Counted from the first letter of the stretch, positions 26,690 to 37,473 are shown. The stretch is DNA of 64,000 bases from Desulfovibrio sp. Marseille-P6017 (GCA_900604495.1 UWOR01000001.1:124001-188000), one strand, 5' to 3'. A program made the numbers and translations. Notes: a model not told the origin generated them from the letters alone.

Positions 26690-28357
26690 TGCCAATTCTA
26701 TAATCTCACTGGCATGTTCTATTGTTTTTTCAGTTATATTGCTACCTGCAATAAGTCTAGCTATTTCATCACGTTTTTGGATATGATCTAGTTTTCTTAT
26801 ACTTGTAAATGTTCTTTCATTCGATGTATTTTTTTCTATACAATAATGAGTATCTGCATTTGCTGCTATTTGAGGTAAGTGAGTTATACAAATTATCTGT
26901 TTTTTCCTAGCTATTTGTGATAACTTTTCACCTACTATTTGCGCTGCTATACCACTTATACCCGTATCTATCTCGTCAAATACTAATGTATCTATTTGAT
27001 CTATATCTGATAATATAGTTTTAAATGCCAACATAAATCTAGACATTTCTCCTCCAGATGCAACTTTGTATATTGGCTTAATATCTTCTCCAAGGTTAAA
27101 TGATATCATAAATTCCACATCATCTTTACCTTCTGAAGTAAAGTTACAATCCTCAAAGTTAACTTTAAATACTACATTTTTCATATTTAAACTTTTTAAC
27201 TCTACTAGAAGTACTTCTTCTAAATTTGACGCAACTTTTTTTCTAGCTATACTTAAATTTTCAGCTTTATTTTTAAGTATTTTTTCAAGTTTAAGTATTT
27301 CTTTCTTTAGTTGATCCACTTTTTCATCTCTATTTAAAATTTCATTTAATCTATCTTTAGTTTTTTCATAAAAATCAAATATTTCTTCTATCGAGTTTCC
27401 ATATTTTCTTTTTAAATTATTAATTTCATCTATTCTTATTTCTATTTGCTCTAATTCATATGGTTCAAAATCTATGCTATCTTTATAATTTCTTATTTCT
27501 CTAGATATATCCTGTAGTTCGTACATTATTCTTTCAACATTTTCATTATATTCACTTAATACTTTATCATATTCCGAAATAGAACTTAATTCTTTAGATG
27601 CATTACCTATTAAATCTACAGCATTTACACTACCTTCATATAAATGTTGATAGCTTAAGTTTAAATTACTATATATTTTTTCACTATTTCTAAATACATC
27701 CCTTTGCTTAAGCAAATCTTCATACTCATCTTTGCTTAAATTAGCTGACTCAATTTCATTTATCTGAAACTTTAATAAGTCTATTTCTCTTTGTATTTGC
27801 ATATCATCCTTATTTTCAGTTAAAGTGTTAAGAGCTTGTCTAACTTTAGTGTATTCTTGATACATATCCTTATACTCATTTTTCAAATCTATTAATTCAT
27901 TTTCACCAAATAAATCTAAAAATTGTAAATGAGTTTCTTTATTAAATAAAGCTTGATTTTGATGTTGACCATGAATATCTATTAGAGTAGTTGCAATTTC
28001 TTTTAAAACTGATAGCTTTAAAGTTCTACCGTTAACTCTAGCTACACTTTTTCCATCGCTATATATTACTCTAGTTATAACTAGTAAATTATCTTCATCT
28101 AGCTCTATATCATATTTATCAAGAACACCCTTTAAGTGAACACTCTCTGAAGAAAATATAGCTTCAACGATTCCTTTTTCTGTACCCTTTCTCAAAAACG
28201 ATCTATCATATTTTTCGCCTAAGCATAAACCTAGAGCATCTATTATTATGGATTTACCTGAACCAGTTTCTCCCGTTAATATATTTAAATTTTCATCAAT
28301 TGTTAACCTTAATTCTTCTACTAAGGCACAATTTTTCATATACAATTCAAGGATCAC
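26681..28357 (-). CDS. recN: DNA repair protein RecN
   Basis: SMC-like ATPase of double-strand break repair, 558 aa. Walker A TGETGSGKSIIIDALGL, the signature region VASGGEMSRFMLAFK, and Walker B DTLVFDEIDTGISG. Long coiled-coil arms occupy about residues 150-370. The start is GTG at 28357, with GGGGG upstream. It follows tlyA by 31 nt. In many relatives argR/ahrC lies between tlyA and recN; it is absent here. Confidence 0.95.
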   Translation of the reverse strand: MILELYMKNCALVEELRLTIDENLNILTGETGSGKSIIIDALGLCLGEKYDRSFLRKGTEKGIVEAIFSSESVHLKGVLDKYDIELDEDNLLVITRVIYSDGKSVARVNGRTLKLSVLKEIATTLIDIHGQHQNQALFNKETHLQFLDLFGENELIDLKNEYKDMYQEYTKVRQALNTLTENKDDMQIQREIDLLKFQINEIESANLSKDEYEDLLKQRDVFRNSEKIYSNLNLSYQHLYEGSVNAVDLIGNASKELSSISEYDKVLSEYNENVERIMYELQDISREIRNYKDSIDFEPYELEQIEIRIDEINNLKRKYGNSIEEIFDFYEKTKDRLNEILNRDEKVDQLKKEILKLEKILKNKAENLSIARKKVASNLEEVLLVELKSLNMKNVVFKVNFEDCNFTSEGKDDVEFMISFNLGEDIKPIYKVASGGEMSRFMLAFKTILSDIDQIDTLVFDEIDTGISGIAAQIVGEKLSQIARKKQIICITHLPQIAANADTHYCIEKNTSNERTFTSIRKLDHIQKRDEIARLIAGSNITEKTIEHASEIIELAKK

Positions 28358-28388
28358 TTTAAAATCCCCCTTTATTTAAGTATAATTT

Positions 28389-29201
28389 TTATTTATTTAA
28401 ATTATGAGAATCTTCAACTACTTTTAATACTTTTTTATCATAATCTTCTTTATTAAACTCATATCCATCATTTGAATTTTGTAAGTATATTAAGTACTCA
28501 ATATTACCTTCTGGACCTTTTATAGGTGAGTAATCTAAATCTAATATAGAGAATCCTATTCCCACTGCAAACTCAGATATCATCTCTATTACCTCTATAT
28601 GTGTAGACTTTTCTCTTACAACACCTTTTTTCCCGACCTTTTCTCTTCCAGCTTCAAATTGTGGTTTTATTAAAGCAACTACATGACCTCCTGGTCTAAC
28701 TAATTCTTTAGCTTTAGGTAAAACTAATTTTAAAGATATAAAAGAAACATCTATAGATGCAAAATCTGCAAATTCCTTTGTATCTTCTATAGTAACATGT
28801 CTTATGTTTGTTCTCTCCATACAAACAACTCTTTCATCTTGTCTTAATTTCCAAGCAAGCTGACCATATCCAACATCTATAGAGAATACTTTTGTCGCAC
28901 CATTTTGAAGCATGCAATCTGTAAATCCTCCTGTTGATGCACCTATATCCATACAAACCTTTCCATCTAGTGTTAGTCCAAAGTTTTTCATTGCTTTTTC
29001 AAGCTTTAATCCACCTCTACTAACATAAGGTATAGGATTGCCTTTTACTTCTATTTTGGCGTCTTCTTTTACATCTACACCAGCTTTATCACATCTTTGA
29101 TTATCTACAAAAACAAGACCTGCCATTATAGCTTTCTTTGCTCTTTCTCTACTTTCAAAAAATCCTTGCTCTACTAATAATACGTCTATTCTTTTTTTCA
29201 T
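28389..29201 (-). CDS. tlyA: TlyA family rRNA 2'-O-methyltransferase
   Basis: S4 RNA-binding domain at the N-terminus (RIDVLLVEQGFFESRERAKK) followed by an FtsJ-type methyltransferase domain: CMDIGASTGGFTDCML binds SAM, VYSIDVGYG-type motif VFSIDVGYGQLAWKL and SIDVSFISLKLVLP. Methylates ribosomal RNA; sometimes annotated as haemolysin. I chose ATG at 29201 with GGAAGG upstream over the GTG at 29216. It follows dxs by 16 nt and precedes recN. Confidence 0.9.
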   Translation of the reverse strand: MKKRIDVLLVEQGFFESRERAKKAIMAGLVFVDNQRCDKAGVDVKEDAKIEVKGNPIPYVSRGGLKLEKAMKNFGLTLDGKVCMDIGASTGGFTDCMLQNGATKVFSIDVGYGQLAWKLRQDERVVCMERTNIRHVTIEDTKEFADFASIDVSFISLKLVLPKAKELVRPGGHVVALIKPQFEAGREKVGKKGVVREKSTHIEVIEMISEFAVGIGFSILDLDYSPIKGPEGNIEYLIYLQNSNDGYEFNKEDYDKKVLKVVEDSHNLNK

Positions 29202-29217
29202 AAAACTACCTTCCACA

Positions 29218-31074
29218 CTATAATTTTTTTATTCTAGAAGCAATACATTTTGGTGATAAACCTACTGCTTCATACAGCTTATCTGAATTACCTTGATCTA
29301 CAAAGGTATCATTAATTCCTATATTTTCAACTTTAACATCATAATTATTATTTATAATAAAGTTATTTATTCTACTTCCAAAACCACCGGATAATGTATT
29401 ATCTTCAATTGTTATTATTTTTTTATGTTCTTTACATACTTTATGAAGTAATTCTTCATCCATAGGCTTTAAAAATCTAGCATTAATTATAGTAGGATTT
29501 ATATTTTCATTTATAAGCAACTCTTTTGCTTCTAATGCATGCTTTACCATATTTCCAATTGCTAATACAGCTATATCCTCACCTTCATCTATAACTTCAT
29601 ACTTTCCGACTTTTAAATTATTATATTCTCCTTTATTTAGGTAATAAGCATTTCCTCTTGGGTATCTTATTGCAACAGGTCCATTAACTTCTAAAGATAA
29701 ATCCATCATTAGTTCTAATTCTTTACTATCTTTAGGAGCCATTACAGTTATATTAGGAACAATATTTAAGTAACTTAAATCAAACATTCCATGATGAGTT
29801 TCACCATCATTTCCTACTAAACCAGCTCTATCAATTAAGAAAGTAACATTTTTTTTAGTTATACATACATCATGTACTAATTGATCAAATCCCCTTTGTA
29901 AAAATGTTGAATACACTGCAAAATAAGGTTTCATTCCTTCTTTTGCTAGTCCTGAGGCAAATGTAACGGCATGTTGTTCTGCAATGCCTACATCATAGTA
30001 TCTATTTGGAAATTCTTTCTCAAATAAATCTAACCCTGTACCTGATGGCATTGCAGCAGTTATAGCTACAATTTTATTATCTTTTTTTGCCATATTAATT
30101 AACTTCTCACCAACAGCTTGAGATATAGACTTGGTCGATGATGGTTTTACACCTTCTTTTATATCGAACTTTGAAACACCATGATATTTATCCGGCTGTT
30201 CTTCTGCATATTTATAGCCCTTACCTTTTTTAGTTATTACATGAAGCAAAACAGGACCTTGCTTATTTTTAGCTTTATTTAATATTTCAGTAAGTTCTTT
30301 AATATTATGTCCATCTATAGGTCCATAGTATTTTATTCCCATAGCCTCAAATAATTCACATTGTTGTGGTGTAAATTGACTTACAATACTATCTTTTACT
30401 TTGCTTGCTGTTTTATATATTAAATTACCTGCAGATGTAACCGTAAATATTTTTTCTACTTCATCTTTTACCTTATTCATAGTTGAATTTCTTATTATAC
30501 TTGATAGGTATCTAGACATAGCTCCTACATTTTTATCTATTGACATCTCATTATCATTAAGTATTACTATCATGTTTGTATTTAAATAACCTAAGTTGTT
30601 TAAAGCCTCAAGAGCCATACCTCCAGTTATTGAACCATCTCCTATAACTGAAATCACATTAAAATCTTCCTTTTTTATATCTCTTGCACATGCGATTCCT
30701 AAACCTACCGAAATAGATGTACTACTATGACCTGTATCAAATATATCGTGAGGGCTTTCTACTTCCTTCGGAAAACCACTTAAGCCTTCAAATTGTCTTA
30801 ATGTATCAAAACTATCCTTTCTTCCTGTAAGGATTTTATGTACATAAGACTGATGTCCTACATCCCAGATAATTTTATCTGTTGGACTTTCAAAAACCTT
30901 ATGAAGAGCCAGTGTTAATTCCACTACACCTAAATTAGATGCTAAATGTCCTCCAGTTTTAGAAACTGACTTAACTAAAAATTTTCTTATATCTTTAGCA
31001 AGTATATCTAGTTCTTCATTTGTCATGCTTTTTATGTCTTTAGGACAGTTTACTTTATCTAAATATTTATACAT
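29218..31074 (-). CDS. dxs: 1-deoxy-D-xylulose-5-phosphate synthase
   Basis: First enzyme of the MEP isoprenoid pathway: pyruvate plus glyceraldehyde 3-phosphate gives DXP, using thiamine diphosphate. ThDP-binding motif [18 protein letters not shown], with the conserved N in NDNEMSI. The transketolase pyrimidine domain has [17 protein letters not shown] and the C-terminal domain has [12 protein letters not shown]. Length 618 aa is usual. It is the likely source of precursors for the ispA product upstream. Confidence 0.96.
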   Translation of the reverse strand: MYKYLDKVNCPKDIKSMTNEELDILAKDIRKFLVKSVSKTGGHLASNLGVVELTLALHKVFESPTDKIIWDVGHQSYVHKILTGRKDSFDTLRQFEGLSGFPKEVESPHDIFDTGHSSTSISVGLGIACARDIKKEDFNVISVIGDGSITGGMALEALNNLGYLNTNMIVILNDNEMSIDKNVGAMSRYLSSIIRNSTMNKVKDEVEKIFTVTSAGNLIYKTASKVKDSIVSQFTPQQCELFEAMGIKYYGPIDGHNIKELTEILNKAKNKQGPVLLHVITKKGKGYKYAEEQPDKYHGVSKFDIKEGVKPSSTKSISQAVGEKLINMAKKDNKIVAITAAMPSGTGLDLFEKEFPNRYYDVGIAEQHAVTFASGLAKEGMKPYFAVYSTFLQRGFDQLVHDVCITKKNVTFLIDRAGLVGNDGETHHGMFDLSYLNIVPNITVMAPKDSKELELMMDLSLEVNGPVAIRYPRGNAYYLNKGEYNNLKVGKYEVIDEGEDIAVLAIGNMVKHALEAKELLINENINPTIINARFLKPMDEELLHKVCKEHKKIITIEDNTLSGGFGSRINNFIINNNYDVKVENIGINDTFVDQGNSDKLYEAVGLSPKCIASRIKKL

Positions 31075-31166
31075 TTACCTTCACCTTTTATTTGATTTAT
31101 TTTATAAAACCGATTATTTATAACTAATAAATACTTTATACTATTTTTTATAATTCCCTTATATAT

Positions 31167-31188
31167 AAAAAAGTCTTCCATAGAAGAC
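31167..31188 (-). terminator. second terminator between yuiD and dxs
   Basis: GTCTTC pairs with GAAGAC around a 4-nt loop, followed on the minus strand by TTTTTT. It lies just downstream of the larger hairpin at 31220-31263, so the two act in tandem. Confidence 0.75.
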
Positions 31189-31219
31189 CAAATAACACAT
31201 ATAGTTTCTATGTAGTTAG

Positions 31220-31263
31220 AAAAATGAATATATCTTATTATTGCCTAAGATATATTCATTTTA
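31220..31263 (-). terminator. terminator of the nusB-yuiD operon
   Basis: AAAATGAATATATCTTA pairs with TAAGATATATTCATTTT across an 8-nt loop, with T residues following on the minus strand, about 55 nt after the yuiD stop. Confidence 0.8.
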
Positions 31264-31318
31264 TAACTTATTTATAAAACATTAGAAATTATATCATATA
31301 AACTTATTTTTTTCAATT

Positions 31319-31756
31319 TTATGCCATCACTAGAGCTACTAATACTCCTAATATAGCCCCCATCCATACTTCTACAGGAGTATGTCCTATCAACTCCTTT
31401 AGCTTTTCTTGCTCAATATGTTTTCCATGATGTACATCATCTACTATTTGATTTAATATTGTTGCTTGCTTTCCTACTGCTCTTCTAACTCCAGATGCAT
31501 CATACATTATAATTAAAGCAAATACTACAACTATTGCAAAGTCTGTAGAGTTAAATCCTCTTTCTAACCCAACTAATGTTGCCAAGCTTGTTACAAAAGA
31601 ACTATGAGAGCTCGGCATCCCTCCAGATGTAAGTATTCTAGCTAGATCTATACGTTTTGATTTTCCTGTAAATATTTTTATGAATTGAGCTAAAAAACAA
31701 GCGAATATACTTATGCCTAAAACTTTGTTGCTAAAAATTTCTGAAAAAAAGTTCAT
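31319..31756 (-). CDS. YuiD family (DUF212) membrane protein, PAP2-like
   Basis: 145 aa with about four membrane helices. The motif TSGGMPSSHSSFVTSLATLVG resembles the PSSH phosphatase motif of PAP2 acid phosphatases, and IMYDASGVRRAVGKQA and DVHHGKHI carry further His and Arg residues. YuiD-type proteins may act on lipid or prenyl pyrophosphates, but the function is not established. Its place directly after ispA, the farnesyl diphosphate synthase, fits a role with isoprenoid diphosphates (inference). Last gene of the operon. Confidence 0.8.
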   Translation of the reverse strand: MNFFSEIFSNKVLGISIFACFLAQFIKIFTGKSKRIDLARILTSGGMPSSHSSFVTSLATLVGLERGFNSTDFAIVVVFALIIMYDASGVRRAVGKQATILNQIVDDVHHGKHIEQEKLKELIGHTPVEVWMGAILGVLVALVMA

Positions 31757-31765
31757 TTTTCCTCC

Positions 31766-32653
31766 TTAATACTCTCTATCTATGATATAATCGGCCAAAC
31801 CATCTAAAAATCCACTGTCTTCTTTTAAACCTTTAATATTTTCTTTAGCTTCATCAATAAGTTGTTTCGCAACTAATTTTGATTCATCTAACCCTAGTAT
31901 TGATGGGTATGTTGACTTATGATTTTCTATATCACTACCTACATGTTTACCAAGCTTAGACTCATCGCCAATTATATCTAATATATCATCAACTATTTGG
32001 AATGATAATCCTATATTCCTTCCATATCTAGTTATTTTTTCCAATTCTTCTGCATTAGCATTACCTATTATTGCACCCGCCCTCATACATCCAATAATAA
32101 TCGCAGCAGTTTTATTTAAATGGATAAAATCCAATTTATCTTTAGATATTGTCTTATTTTCACTTTCAACATCTACAACTTGTCCACCTATCATACCGTG
32201 TATACCCGAACTTTTTGCAATTTCGTTAATTGCTCTTAAGTATTTTTGTGGATTTTCTTTATTTATTGAATTAGATAACATTACTTCAAAAGCGTAATTT
32301 AAAAGTGCATCTCCAGCAAGAACTGCCATTGCGTCTCCAAAAACCTTATGATTAGTAGGTTTTCCTCTTCTTAAATCATCATTATCTAAGGCTGGAAGGT
32401 CATCATGTATTAGTGAGTAAGTATGTATCATTTCTATAGCTACAGCAAATGGTAGTACATCTTCTTCATTTCCTCCTACTATTTTACAAGCCTCTAAAGT
32501 TAAAATTGGTCTTAATCTTTTTCCACCAGCTTTTAAACTATAGTTCATAGCTTTCATTATAGTTGCTTGATATCCTTCTTCTTTTGGCATATATTCATTT
32601 AATAAAGATTCTATATATTTAGATTTTTCTTTTAGAGACTCTTTGAATTCCAT
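31766..32653 (-). CDS. ispA: farnesyl diphosphate synthase
   Basis: Trans-prenyltransferase making geranyl and farnesyl diphosphate. First Asp-rich motif IHDDLPALDNDDLRRG and second motif FQIVDDILDIIGD, plus GGKRLRP for diphosphate binding. 295 aa, normal. It follows xseB by 2 nt, the order xseA-xseB-ispA found in Bacillus. Confidence 0.95.
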   Translation of the reverse strand: MEFKESLKEKSKYIESLLNEYMPKEEGYQATIMKAMNYSLKAGGKRLRPILTLEACKIVGGNEEDVLPFAVAIEMIHTYSLIHDDLPALDNDDLRRGKPTNHKVFGDAMAVLAGDALLNYAFEVMLSNSINKENPQKYLRAINEIAKSSGIHGMIGGQVVDVESENKTISKDKLDFIHLNKTAAIIIGCMRAGAIIGNANAEELEKITRYGRNIGLSFQIVDDILDIIGDESKLGKHVGSDIENHKSTYPSILGLDESKLVAKQLIDEAKENIKGLKEDSGFLDGLADYIIDREY

Positions 32654-32655
32654 AC

Positions 32656-32871
32656 TTATTCCTCCCTCATATCTAAGTCTTCTTCTACTCCTAGGGCATT
32701 AAATTTACTTATTTTTAATTGAGCATCTTCCAGTAATTTATTACAATATTTATAAAGACTTATTCCTTCTTCATATAAACTTAATGATTCATCTAAGCTT
32801 GCACCCTTAGACTCTAGCTTTTCTAAAATTCCTTCTAATTTTGTATAAGCTTGTTCATATGTTAAATCCAT
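32656..32871 (-). CDS. xseB: exodeoxyribonuclease VII small subunit
   Basis: 71 aa helical protein with the family pattern [16 protein letters not shown] and [19 protein letters not shown]. Forms exonuclease VII with XseA. Spaced by 2 nt from both neighbours. Confidence 0.93.
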   Translation of the reverse strand: MDLTYEQAYTKLEGILEKLESKGASLDESLSLYEEGISLYKYCNKLLEDAQLKISKFNALGVEEDLDMREE

Positions 32872-32873
32872 AT

Positions 32874-34082
32874 CTATACCTCTTTTTTACTTATTATTTT
32901 TTCTATAATACATTCTACATTTCCATCTTTTAATATTATATCTATATCATCTTTAAATTTTACTTCTTTAATGCTATTTATAACTTTACCTTCTTTTTGA
33001 ACTATACTATATCCTCTATCTATTGTAGATAGCGGACTCAAGTTATGAAGTATAGCTCCAGTATTAGCTAATCTTTGCTTCTCAAACTTAAGATTATTTT
33101 CGACTTCAAAATTTATTTTATCATATATTTTGTCTAATTGTATAATATTATCTTTTATTATGTATGATTCTAGGTAATTATTTATCTTTTCAAAGGCTGA
33201 ATTTAACCTATGTTTATCTATTTGAACCTGGCTATTTAAAGATTTATTCATTCTATTTTTTATATTATTTAATTTAAACTCTAAATCATTTAAAGATGGG
33301 GTTGCTATTTCTGCTGCTGCTGAAGGAGTCGGAGCTCTCATATCAGATACAAAGTCACATATTGTAAAATCTGTTTCATGTCCTACTGCTGATATTATTG
33401 GTATTTGAGAATTAAACACTTCTCTAGCAACGATTTCTTCATTAAAAGACCAAAGTTCTTCTATTGATCCTCCACCTCTACCTACAATTATAGTATCTAC
33501 ATTTTTCATATTGTTAAAAAATTTAATTCCTTCACAAATATCATTTGCAGAATTGGCTCCTTGTACATTTACTGGATATAGCTTTATATCAATTTTAGGA
33601 TACCTTCTTTTTATAACATTTATTATATCCCTTATTACTGCGCCTGTAGGAGAAGTAACTACACCTATTGCTTTTGGTATTTTAGGTATGGCTTTTTTAT
33701 ATCTATGATCAAATAAACCTTCTTTACTTAATTTTTCTTTTAATTTATTAAATTCTATATAAAGATTTCCTACTCCCTCTATTTCAATTGAGTTTATATA
33801 TAATTGGTAAGATCCATCTCTTTCATAAACAGATATGTATCCACTAGCAATTATTTTAATACCATCATGTAAATCCATACTTTTATCATAATTATTTTTA
33901 AATATAACACAGTTTAACTTAGAGTTTTGATCTTTTAACGAAAGATACACATTTCCACTGCTATGTATTTTTAAGTTTGATATTTCGCCTTTTACTTTAA
34001 GGTTATATAATATTGGGTCATTTATTAGAATTCTTTTTATATATGAATTTGCTTCACTTATATCTAAGGCTCTTAATTTCAT
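32874..34082 (-). CDS. xseA: exodeoxyribonuclease VII large subunit
   Basis: Degrades single-stranded DNA in both directions as a complex with XseB. N-terminal OB fold ([20 protein letters not shown]) and the catalytic core: [29 protein letters not shown], and [12 protein letters not shown] with the conserved His. Long C-terminal helices follow. About 402 aa. ATG at 34082 follows AGGAG; the frame is open further upstream to 34127 but overlaps the previous gene. Confidence 0.95.
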   Translation of the reverse strand: MKLRALDISEANSYIKRILINDPILYNLKVKGEISNLKIHSSGNVYLSLKDQNSKLNCVIFKNNYDKSMDLHDGIKIIASGYISVYERDGSYQLYINSIEIEGVGNLYIEFNKLKEKLSKEGLFDHRYKKAIPKIPKAIGVVTSPTGAVIRDIINVIKRRYPKIDIKLYPVNVQGANSANDICEGIKFFNNMKNVDTIIVGRGGGSIEELWSFNEEIVAREVFNSQIPIISAVGHETDFTICDFVSDMRAPTPSAAAEIATPSLNDLEFKLNNIKNRMNKSLNSQVQIDKHRLNSAFEKINNYLESYIIKDNIIQLDKIYDKINFEVENNLKFEKQRLANTGAILHNLSPLSTIDRGYSIVQKEGKVINSIKEVKFKDDIDIILKDGNVECIIEKIISKKEV

Positions 34083-34084
34083 AT

Positions 34085-35053
34085 CTACTCTCCTAAGTAA
34101 AAGTTTTTTAAACCTATTATTGCACATCCTACTGCATTATCAGTTGAATATTCACTTTTAGTAAAATATGATTCTATTTTATTCTTCCTTAATTCATTTT
34201 TAACCTTATTAGATACATATTTACTTGCAGATACTCCACCTGCAAACACAACTTCATCTACATTGCACTTTTGGCTTATATATAATATAGATTTTATTAT
34301 ATTTCTAGATATAGTATCTAATAATAATTTACTTATATATTCTTGGTTATAATCATTTATAATTTTATTTATCTGATTCTCTATACCAGATAAATTCATA
34401 TATCCTTCTTTTACAGATGTCTTTAGTCCATATTCTATTCTTTCATTACAATTCATAGCATTTTCATCTAAATATTTTCCTGCTGGAAACTTATATCCCA
34501 TTTTAACTCCGATTCGGTCTATAAGCTGTCCAAAACTTACATCCTTAGTTCCACCAACTATTTCTATATCATAATTTAAACCGTTATTATTTATTAAAAG
34601 AATTTCAGTTGTTCCTCCAGACATATGTACAGATAAAAACTTATTTTTATTTTTAATCATATTAGTTAAAAGGCTTGCCTCAATATGATTCTCTTGATGA
34701 GTAGTTTCATAAAAAGGACAATTATTTAAGGTACTAAATAATCTTCCAAAATTACTACCAACAGTAAAAACAGGCATATATGATTTTTCTACTGGTCTTG
34801 GTTTTGTTGATGCACATATACCACATACATTATATTTTTCAATTATAGAACTTATTTCACTGCTTATTTCACCTAAATTGTTAATATGCTGAAAAACAGC
34901 TTCACTTTGCCTTAATCCATTTGAATTATCTTTAACTTTAAGCATTATTTTTTTATTAAATATTACTTCTTTATCTAAAGATATAGCTGCTATAGAAGTT
35001 GTATAGCAGCTAGTATCAATTCCGATTATTATATTATTTTGCTTCAAGTTCAC
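34085..35053 (-). CDS. TsaD/Kae1-like paralogue of unknown role
   Basis: 322 aa ASKHA-fold protein related to Tsa[18 protein letters not shown], a metal-site-like HQENH (HxxxH), [30 protein letters not shown] and [12 protein letters not shown]. It is shorter and clearly divergent from the TsaD that makes t6A in tRNA, so a true tsaD probably lies elsewhere. Its position between nusB and xseA is where Bacillus has folD. The start is GTG at 35053, with AGGAAG upstream, overlapping the nusB end by 20 nt. The function is not known to me. Confidence 0.7.
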   Translation of the reverse strand: MNLKQNNIIIGIDTSCYTTSIAAISLDKEVIFNKKIMLKVKDNSNGLRQSEAVFQHINNLGEISSEISSIIEKYNVCGICASTKPRPVEKSYMPVFTVGSNFGRLFSTLNNCPFYETTHQENHIEASLLTNMIKNKNKFLSVHMSGGTTEILLINNNGLNYDIEIVGGTKDVSFGQLIDRIGVKMGYKFPAGKYLDENAMNCNERIEYGLKTSVKEGYMNLSGIENQINKIINDYNQEYISKLLLDTISRNIIKSILYISQKCNVDEVVFAGGVSASKYVSNKVKNELRKNKIESYFTKSEYSTDNAVGCAIIGLKNFYLGE

Positions 35054-35549
35054 TTATAACGCTTCCTAATATACCATTTATAAATTTAGGAGATTTATCA
35101 TCACAGTATATTTTTGCAAGTTCTATCGCTTCATTTACAGAAACCTTTTGTGGTACATCATCTATTGCAATTATTTCAGCTATAGCTAATTTTAATATAG
35201 CTAAGTCTACTTTTGCTATTCTATTTACCGTCCAGTTTTTTGCATTAGAGTTAATTAAAGCATCTATCATTTCATTTTTTTCTTCTAATGTTACACATAT
35301 TTTCTTTATGTATTCTTTATCTATTGCTTCGTCTATATTTATACCATCTAAACATAACTCTGGATTGTTTGAGTGTTGTAGTCTTAACTCCTCATATCTA
35401 TTTAAGATGTATTCTTCATTATTTTCTATGAATTGATCAACTAACATGTCTAAATCCTCTACGTCCTCTTTTGTTATGCTAGTTTGGTAGATTAATTTCA
35501 TTGTATATTCTCTACTAGTTACTTTTCTTGATATATTTTCTTTTTTCAT
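35034..35549 (-). CDS. nusB: transcription antitermination factor NusB
   Basis: RNA-binding factor of the rRNA antitermination complex. All-helical; features [12 protein letters not shown] at the start and [20 protein letters not shown] and [27 protein letters not shown] at the end, which are the hallmark NusB blocks. 171 aa, slightly longer than Bacillus NusB (131) owing to an expanded central region. First gene of nusB-tsaD-like-xseA-xseB-ispA-yuiD. Confidence 0.93.
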   Translation of the reverse strand: MKKENISRKVTSREYTMKLIYQTSITKEDVEDLDMLVDQFIENNEEYILNRYEELRLQHSNNPELCLDGINIDEAIDKEYIKKICVTLEEKNEMIDALINSNAKNWTVNRIAKVDLAILKLAIAEIIAIDDVPQKVSVNEAIELAKIYCDDKSPKFINGILGSVISELEAK

Positions 35550-35592
35550 CAGTCAAATCCTCCTTCAGTCTTTATTATATACGTTTTGCAAT

Positions 35593-35619
35593 AAAAAACC
35601 CTCTGATTTTTCAGAGGGT
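35593..35619 (-). terminator. terminator of the Asp23 gene
   Basis: ACCCTCTGA pairs with TCAGAGGGT, with a run of six T on the minus strand. It isolates the Asp23 gene from nusB. Confidence 0.9.
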
Positions 35620-35624
35620 CCATA

Positions 35625-36029
35625 TTAATTTTTCTTAGATTCTTCTTTCTTAGCTTCTTTTTTTGCAATCTTTGCTTCTTTCCTTGCTTCTTCTAGCTCA
35701 GTTTTTTCTTTCTTGAAGCTAATTCCTTGAATATGTATATTTACTTGAGAAACTTTTAATCCTGTCATTGTTTCAACAGTATTTTTTACATTTTCTTGTA
35801 TCTTTAAAGCTATATCTGGTATTGATATTCCGTAATCTATTAATACCATTATATCTAAGTTAACGTCCTCGTCTTCTATTTGTATCTTTACACCATTATT
35901 GTTTTTTAATAGTTTGTCCGTAAAAGTTGTGATAGTCTCTACGCCTTCAACTTCTAGTGCAGCAAGGCCTGCTATAGTAGCTATTACATCATTAGATATT
36001 TTAACTTGTCCAAAATTATTATTTTCCAT
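35625..36029 (-). CDS. Asp23/Gls24 family protein (YqhY-like)
   Basis: 134 aa. The Asp23 domain has ISNDVIATIAGLAALEVEGV, VKIQIEDEDVNLDIMVLIDYG and VSQVNIHIQGI, followed by a Lys/Glu-rich tail (about residues 108-134). YqhY in Bacillus has been linked to control of acetyl-CoA carboxylase and sits beside accBC; here accBC is absent. It has its own promoter and terminator. A second, shorter family member lies at 60395. Confidence 0.85.
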   Translation of the reverse strand: MENNNFGQVKISNDVIATIAGLAALEVEGVETITTFTDKLLKNNNGVKIQIEDEDVNLDIMVLIDYGISIPDIALKIQENVKNTVETMTGLKVSQVNIHIQGISFKKEKTELEEARKEAKIAKKEAKKEESKKN

Positions 36030-36070
36030 GATAAATACTTACCCCCTATTTAAGGAACTATTTTATATTT

Positions 36071-36099
36071 ATAATACCAAATACTATTAAACTTTGCAA
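36071..36099 (-). promoter_or_regulatory. SigA-type promoter of the Asp23 gene
   Basis: TTGCAA (-35) and TATTAT (-10) separated by 17 nt on the minus strand, about 42 nt before the ATG. Confidence 0.6.
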
Positions 36100-36101
36100 G
36101 A

Positions 36102-36133
36102 AAATAAACCTCAGTAAATTCTGAGGATTATTT
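36102..36133 (-). terminator. terminator of the spoIIIA operon
   Basis: CCTCAG pairs with CTGAGG around a 6-nt loop, extended by A/T pairs, then TTTATTTT on the minus strand, about 70 nt after spoIIIAH. Confidence 0.75.
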
Positions 36134-36202
36134 TCAACTATAATATATTTATATATTAACCACTTTATTATTTTTCTAATCAATATGATTTTTTACATAA
36201 TA

Positions 36203-36874
36203 TTATTCACTTTTATTATTCATTACTTTTATATTTTCATATTTTACACCAGATTGTTCTGCTACTAAGTCAAATATTTTAGCTGCATCTTCTTTTTCTA
36301 ATTCATTTTCATTTACGACTACATTTACTACATCATCATTTATGTATACTAAAGCATTTTCAAATCCTTTTGTGCTTAACAAGTTTTCTATTTTTAATTC
36401 AGTTTCTTGATCTTTAACTAATTTTAATTTCATCTCAGAAGCTTCTTTTCTTGTTTCTTCTGATGTTGATGGATTGTTTATCATTTCATTTAAGTCTTCT
36501 GCTAAATCATTTCTTTGTTTTTCTCTAGTCATTTTCATGTCTAATATGTATGAAGATTTTTGCATATTTGCTTCTGATGTTAATTGTTCTTCTATCTCTT
36601 TACTTGTTTCAGTTACCTTCTCTTCAACTTGGCTAGTATTAGTATCCGTAGTATCAGCACTTTCTTTAATTGAATTACTATCTACTATACCAACTTCTGT
36701 ACTATCACTCTTATCTGAGTTTTTATCTAGTTGTGCTTGTTCATAAGCTTTAAATTCTTCTGAAACACCTAACGCTGACTTCTTGCTAAGTTGATAATTT
36801 GCCACCCCAACAACAACTAACATAGCTGATAATGTTATTACTACAAATCCTCTGTTTTTATAATTAAATTTCAT
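36203..36874 (-). CDS. spoIIIAH: stage III sporulation protein AH
   Basis: Mother-cell membrane protein whose extracellular domain pairs with forespore SpoIIQ to form the feeding channel. One N-terminal helix (about residues 9-24), a variable Ser/Thr/Glu-rich linker to about residue 100, then the YscJ/FliF-like ring-forming domain (REKQRNDLAEDLNEMINNPS to VKYENIKVMN). 223 aa. Last gene of the operon. Confidence 0.92.
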   Translation of the reverse strand: MKFNYKNRGFVVITLSAMLVVVGVANYQLSKKSALGVSEEFKAYEQAQLDKNSDKSDSTEVGIVDSNSIKESADTTDTNTSQVEEKVTETSKEIEEQLTSEANMQKSSYILDMKMTREKQRNDLAEDLNEMINNPSTSEETRKEASEMKLKLVKDQETELKIENLLSTKGFENALVYINDDVVNVVVNENELEKEDAAKIFDLVAEQSGVKYENIKVMNNKSE

Positions 36875-36904
36875 TTTTATCCCCCCGGTTATATATATAT
36901 TTAT

Positions 36905-37459
36905 TTATTTTGAGTAAATCTCAACTTGATGCCCTTGTATTTGTAATGCTGTTTGGACTGCACTATAAAGCGTTTCTTTTACTTTAGAATCCGTTGCTCC
37001 GCTTGAAACAACTATTACACCCTTAACTTTAGCTTCGTTAGTCTTTAATATAATTGGAGTATTTGAACTTGAAGTTATCATTGTTTTATTTTCACTTTCA
37101 GTTGTAACTGTTCTTTCACCACCTTGAGAGTCTTTTTCTTGAGTTGTCTCAGTTGTAGTATTGCTATTATATGCTGGTTCTTGTTCTTCACTTGATTCAA
37201 ATGTGATCATTACATCTACGTCTCCAGCTCCACTAATTTTAGATAATATTTTTTGCAATTTTTTTTCTAAATCTTCTTCTTCACTAGATTTTACTTCTTG
37301 TGTATTTGGCTCTTGTGCTTGTGATGTATCATTATTGTCGCTTATATTTTTATTATCAGGAATACAAGATATTATTATTAAAGCTAGTACACAAATAATT
37401 CCCAAAGATAATAGAGAGTATATCTTTTTTTTATCTTTTTCATTTAAGTTTTTAAACAT
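36905..37459 (-). CDS. spoIIIAG: stage III sporulation protein AG
   Basis: Single-pass membrane protein (helix about residues 13-30) forming large rings in the SpoIIIA-SpoIIQ apparatus. The C-terminal ring-building domain includes LSKISGAGDVDVMITFESSE and VIVVSSGATDSKVKETLYSA. 184 aa. The insert at about residues 95-135 is Thr/Glu-rich, as in other family members. Confidence 0.92.
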   Translation of the reverse strand: MFKNLNEKDKKKIYSLLSLGIICVLALIIISCIPDNKNISDNNDTSQAQEPNTQEVKSSEEEDLEKKLQKILSKISGAGDVDVMITFESSEEQEPAYNSNTTTETTQEKDSQGGERTVTTESENKTMITSSSNTPIILKTNEAKVKGVIVVSSGATDSKVKETLYSAVQTALQIQGHQVEIYSK

Positions 37460-37473
37460 TTACTCAACCCCTA

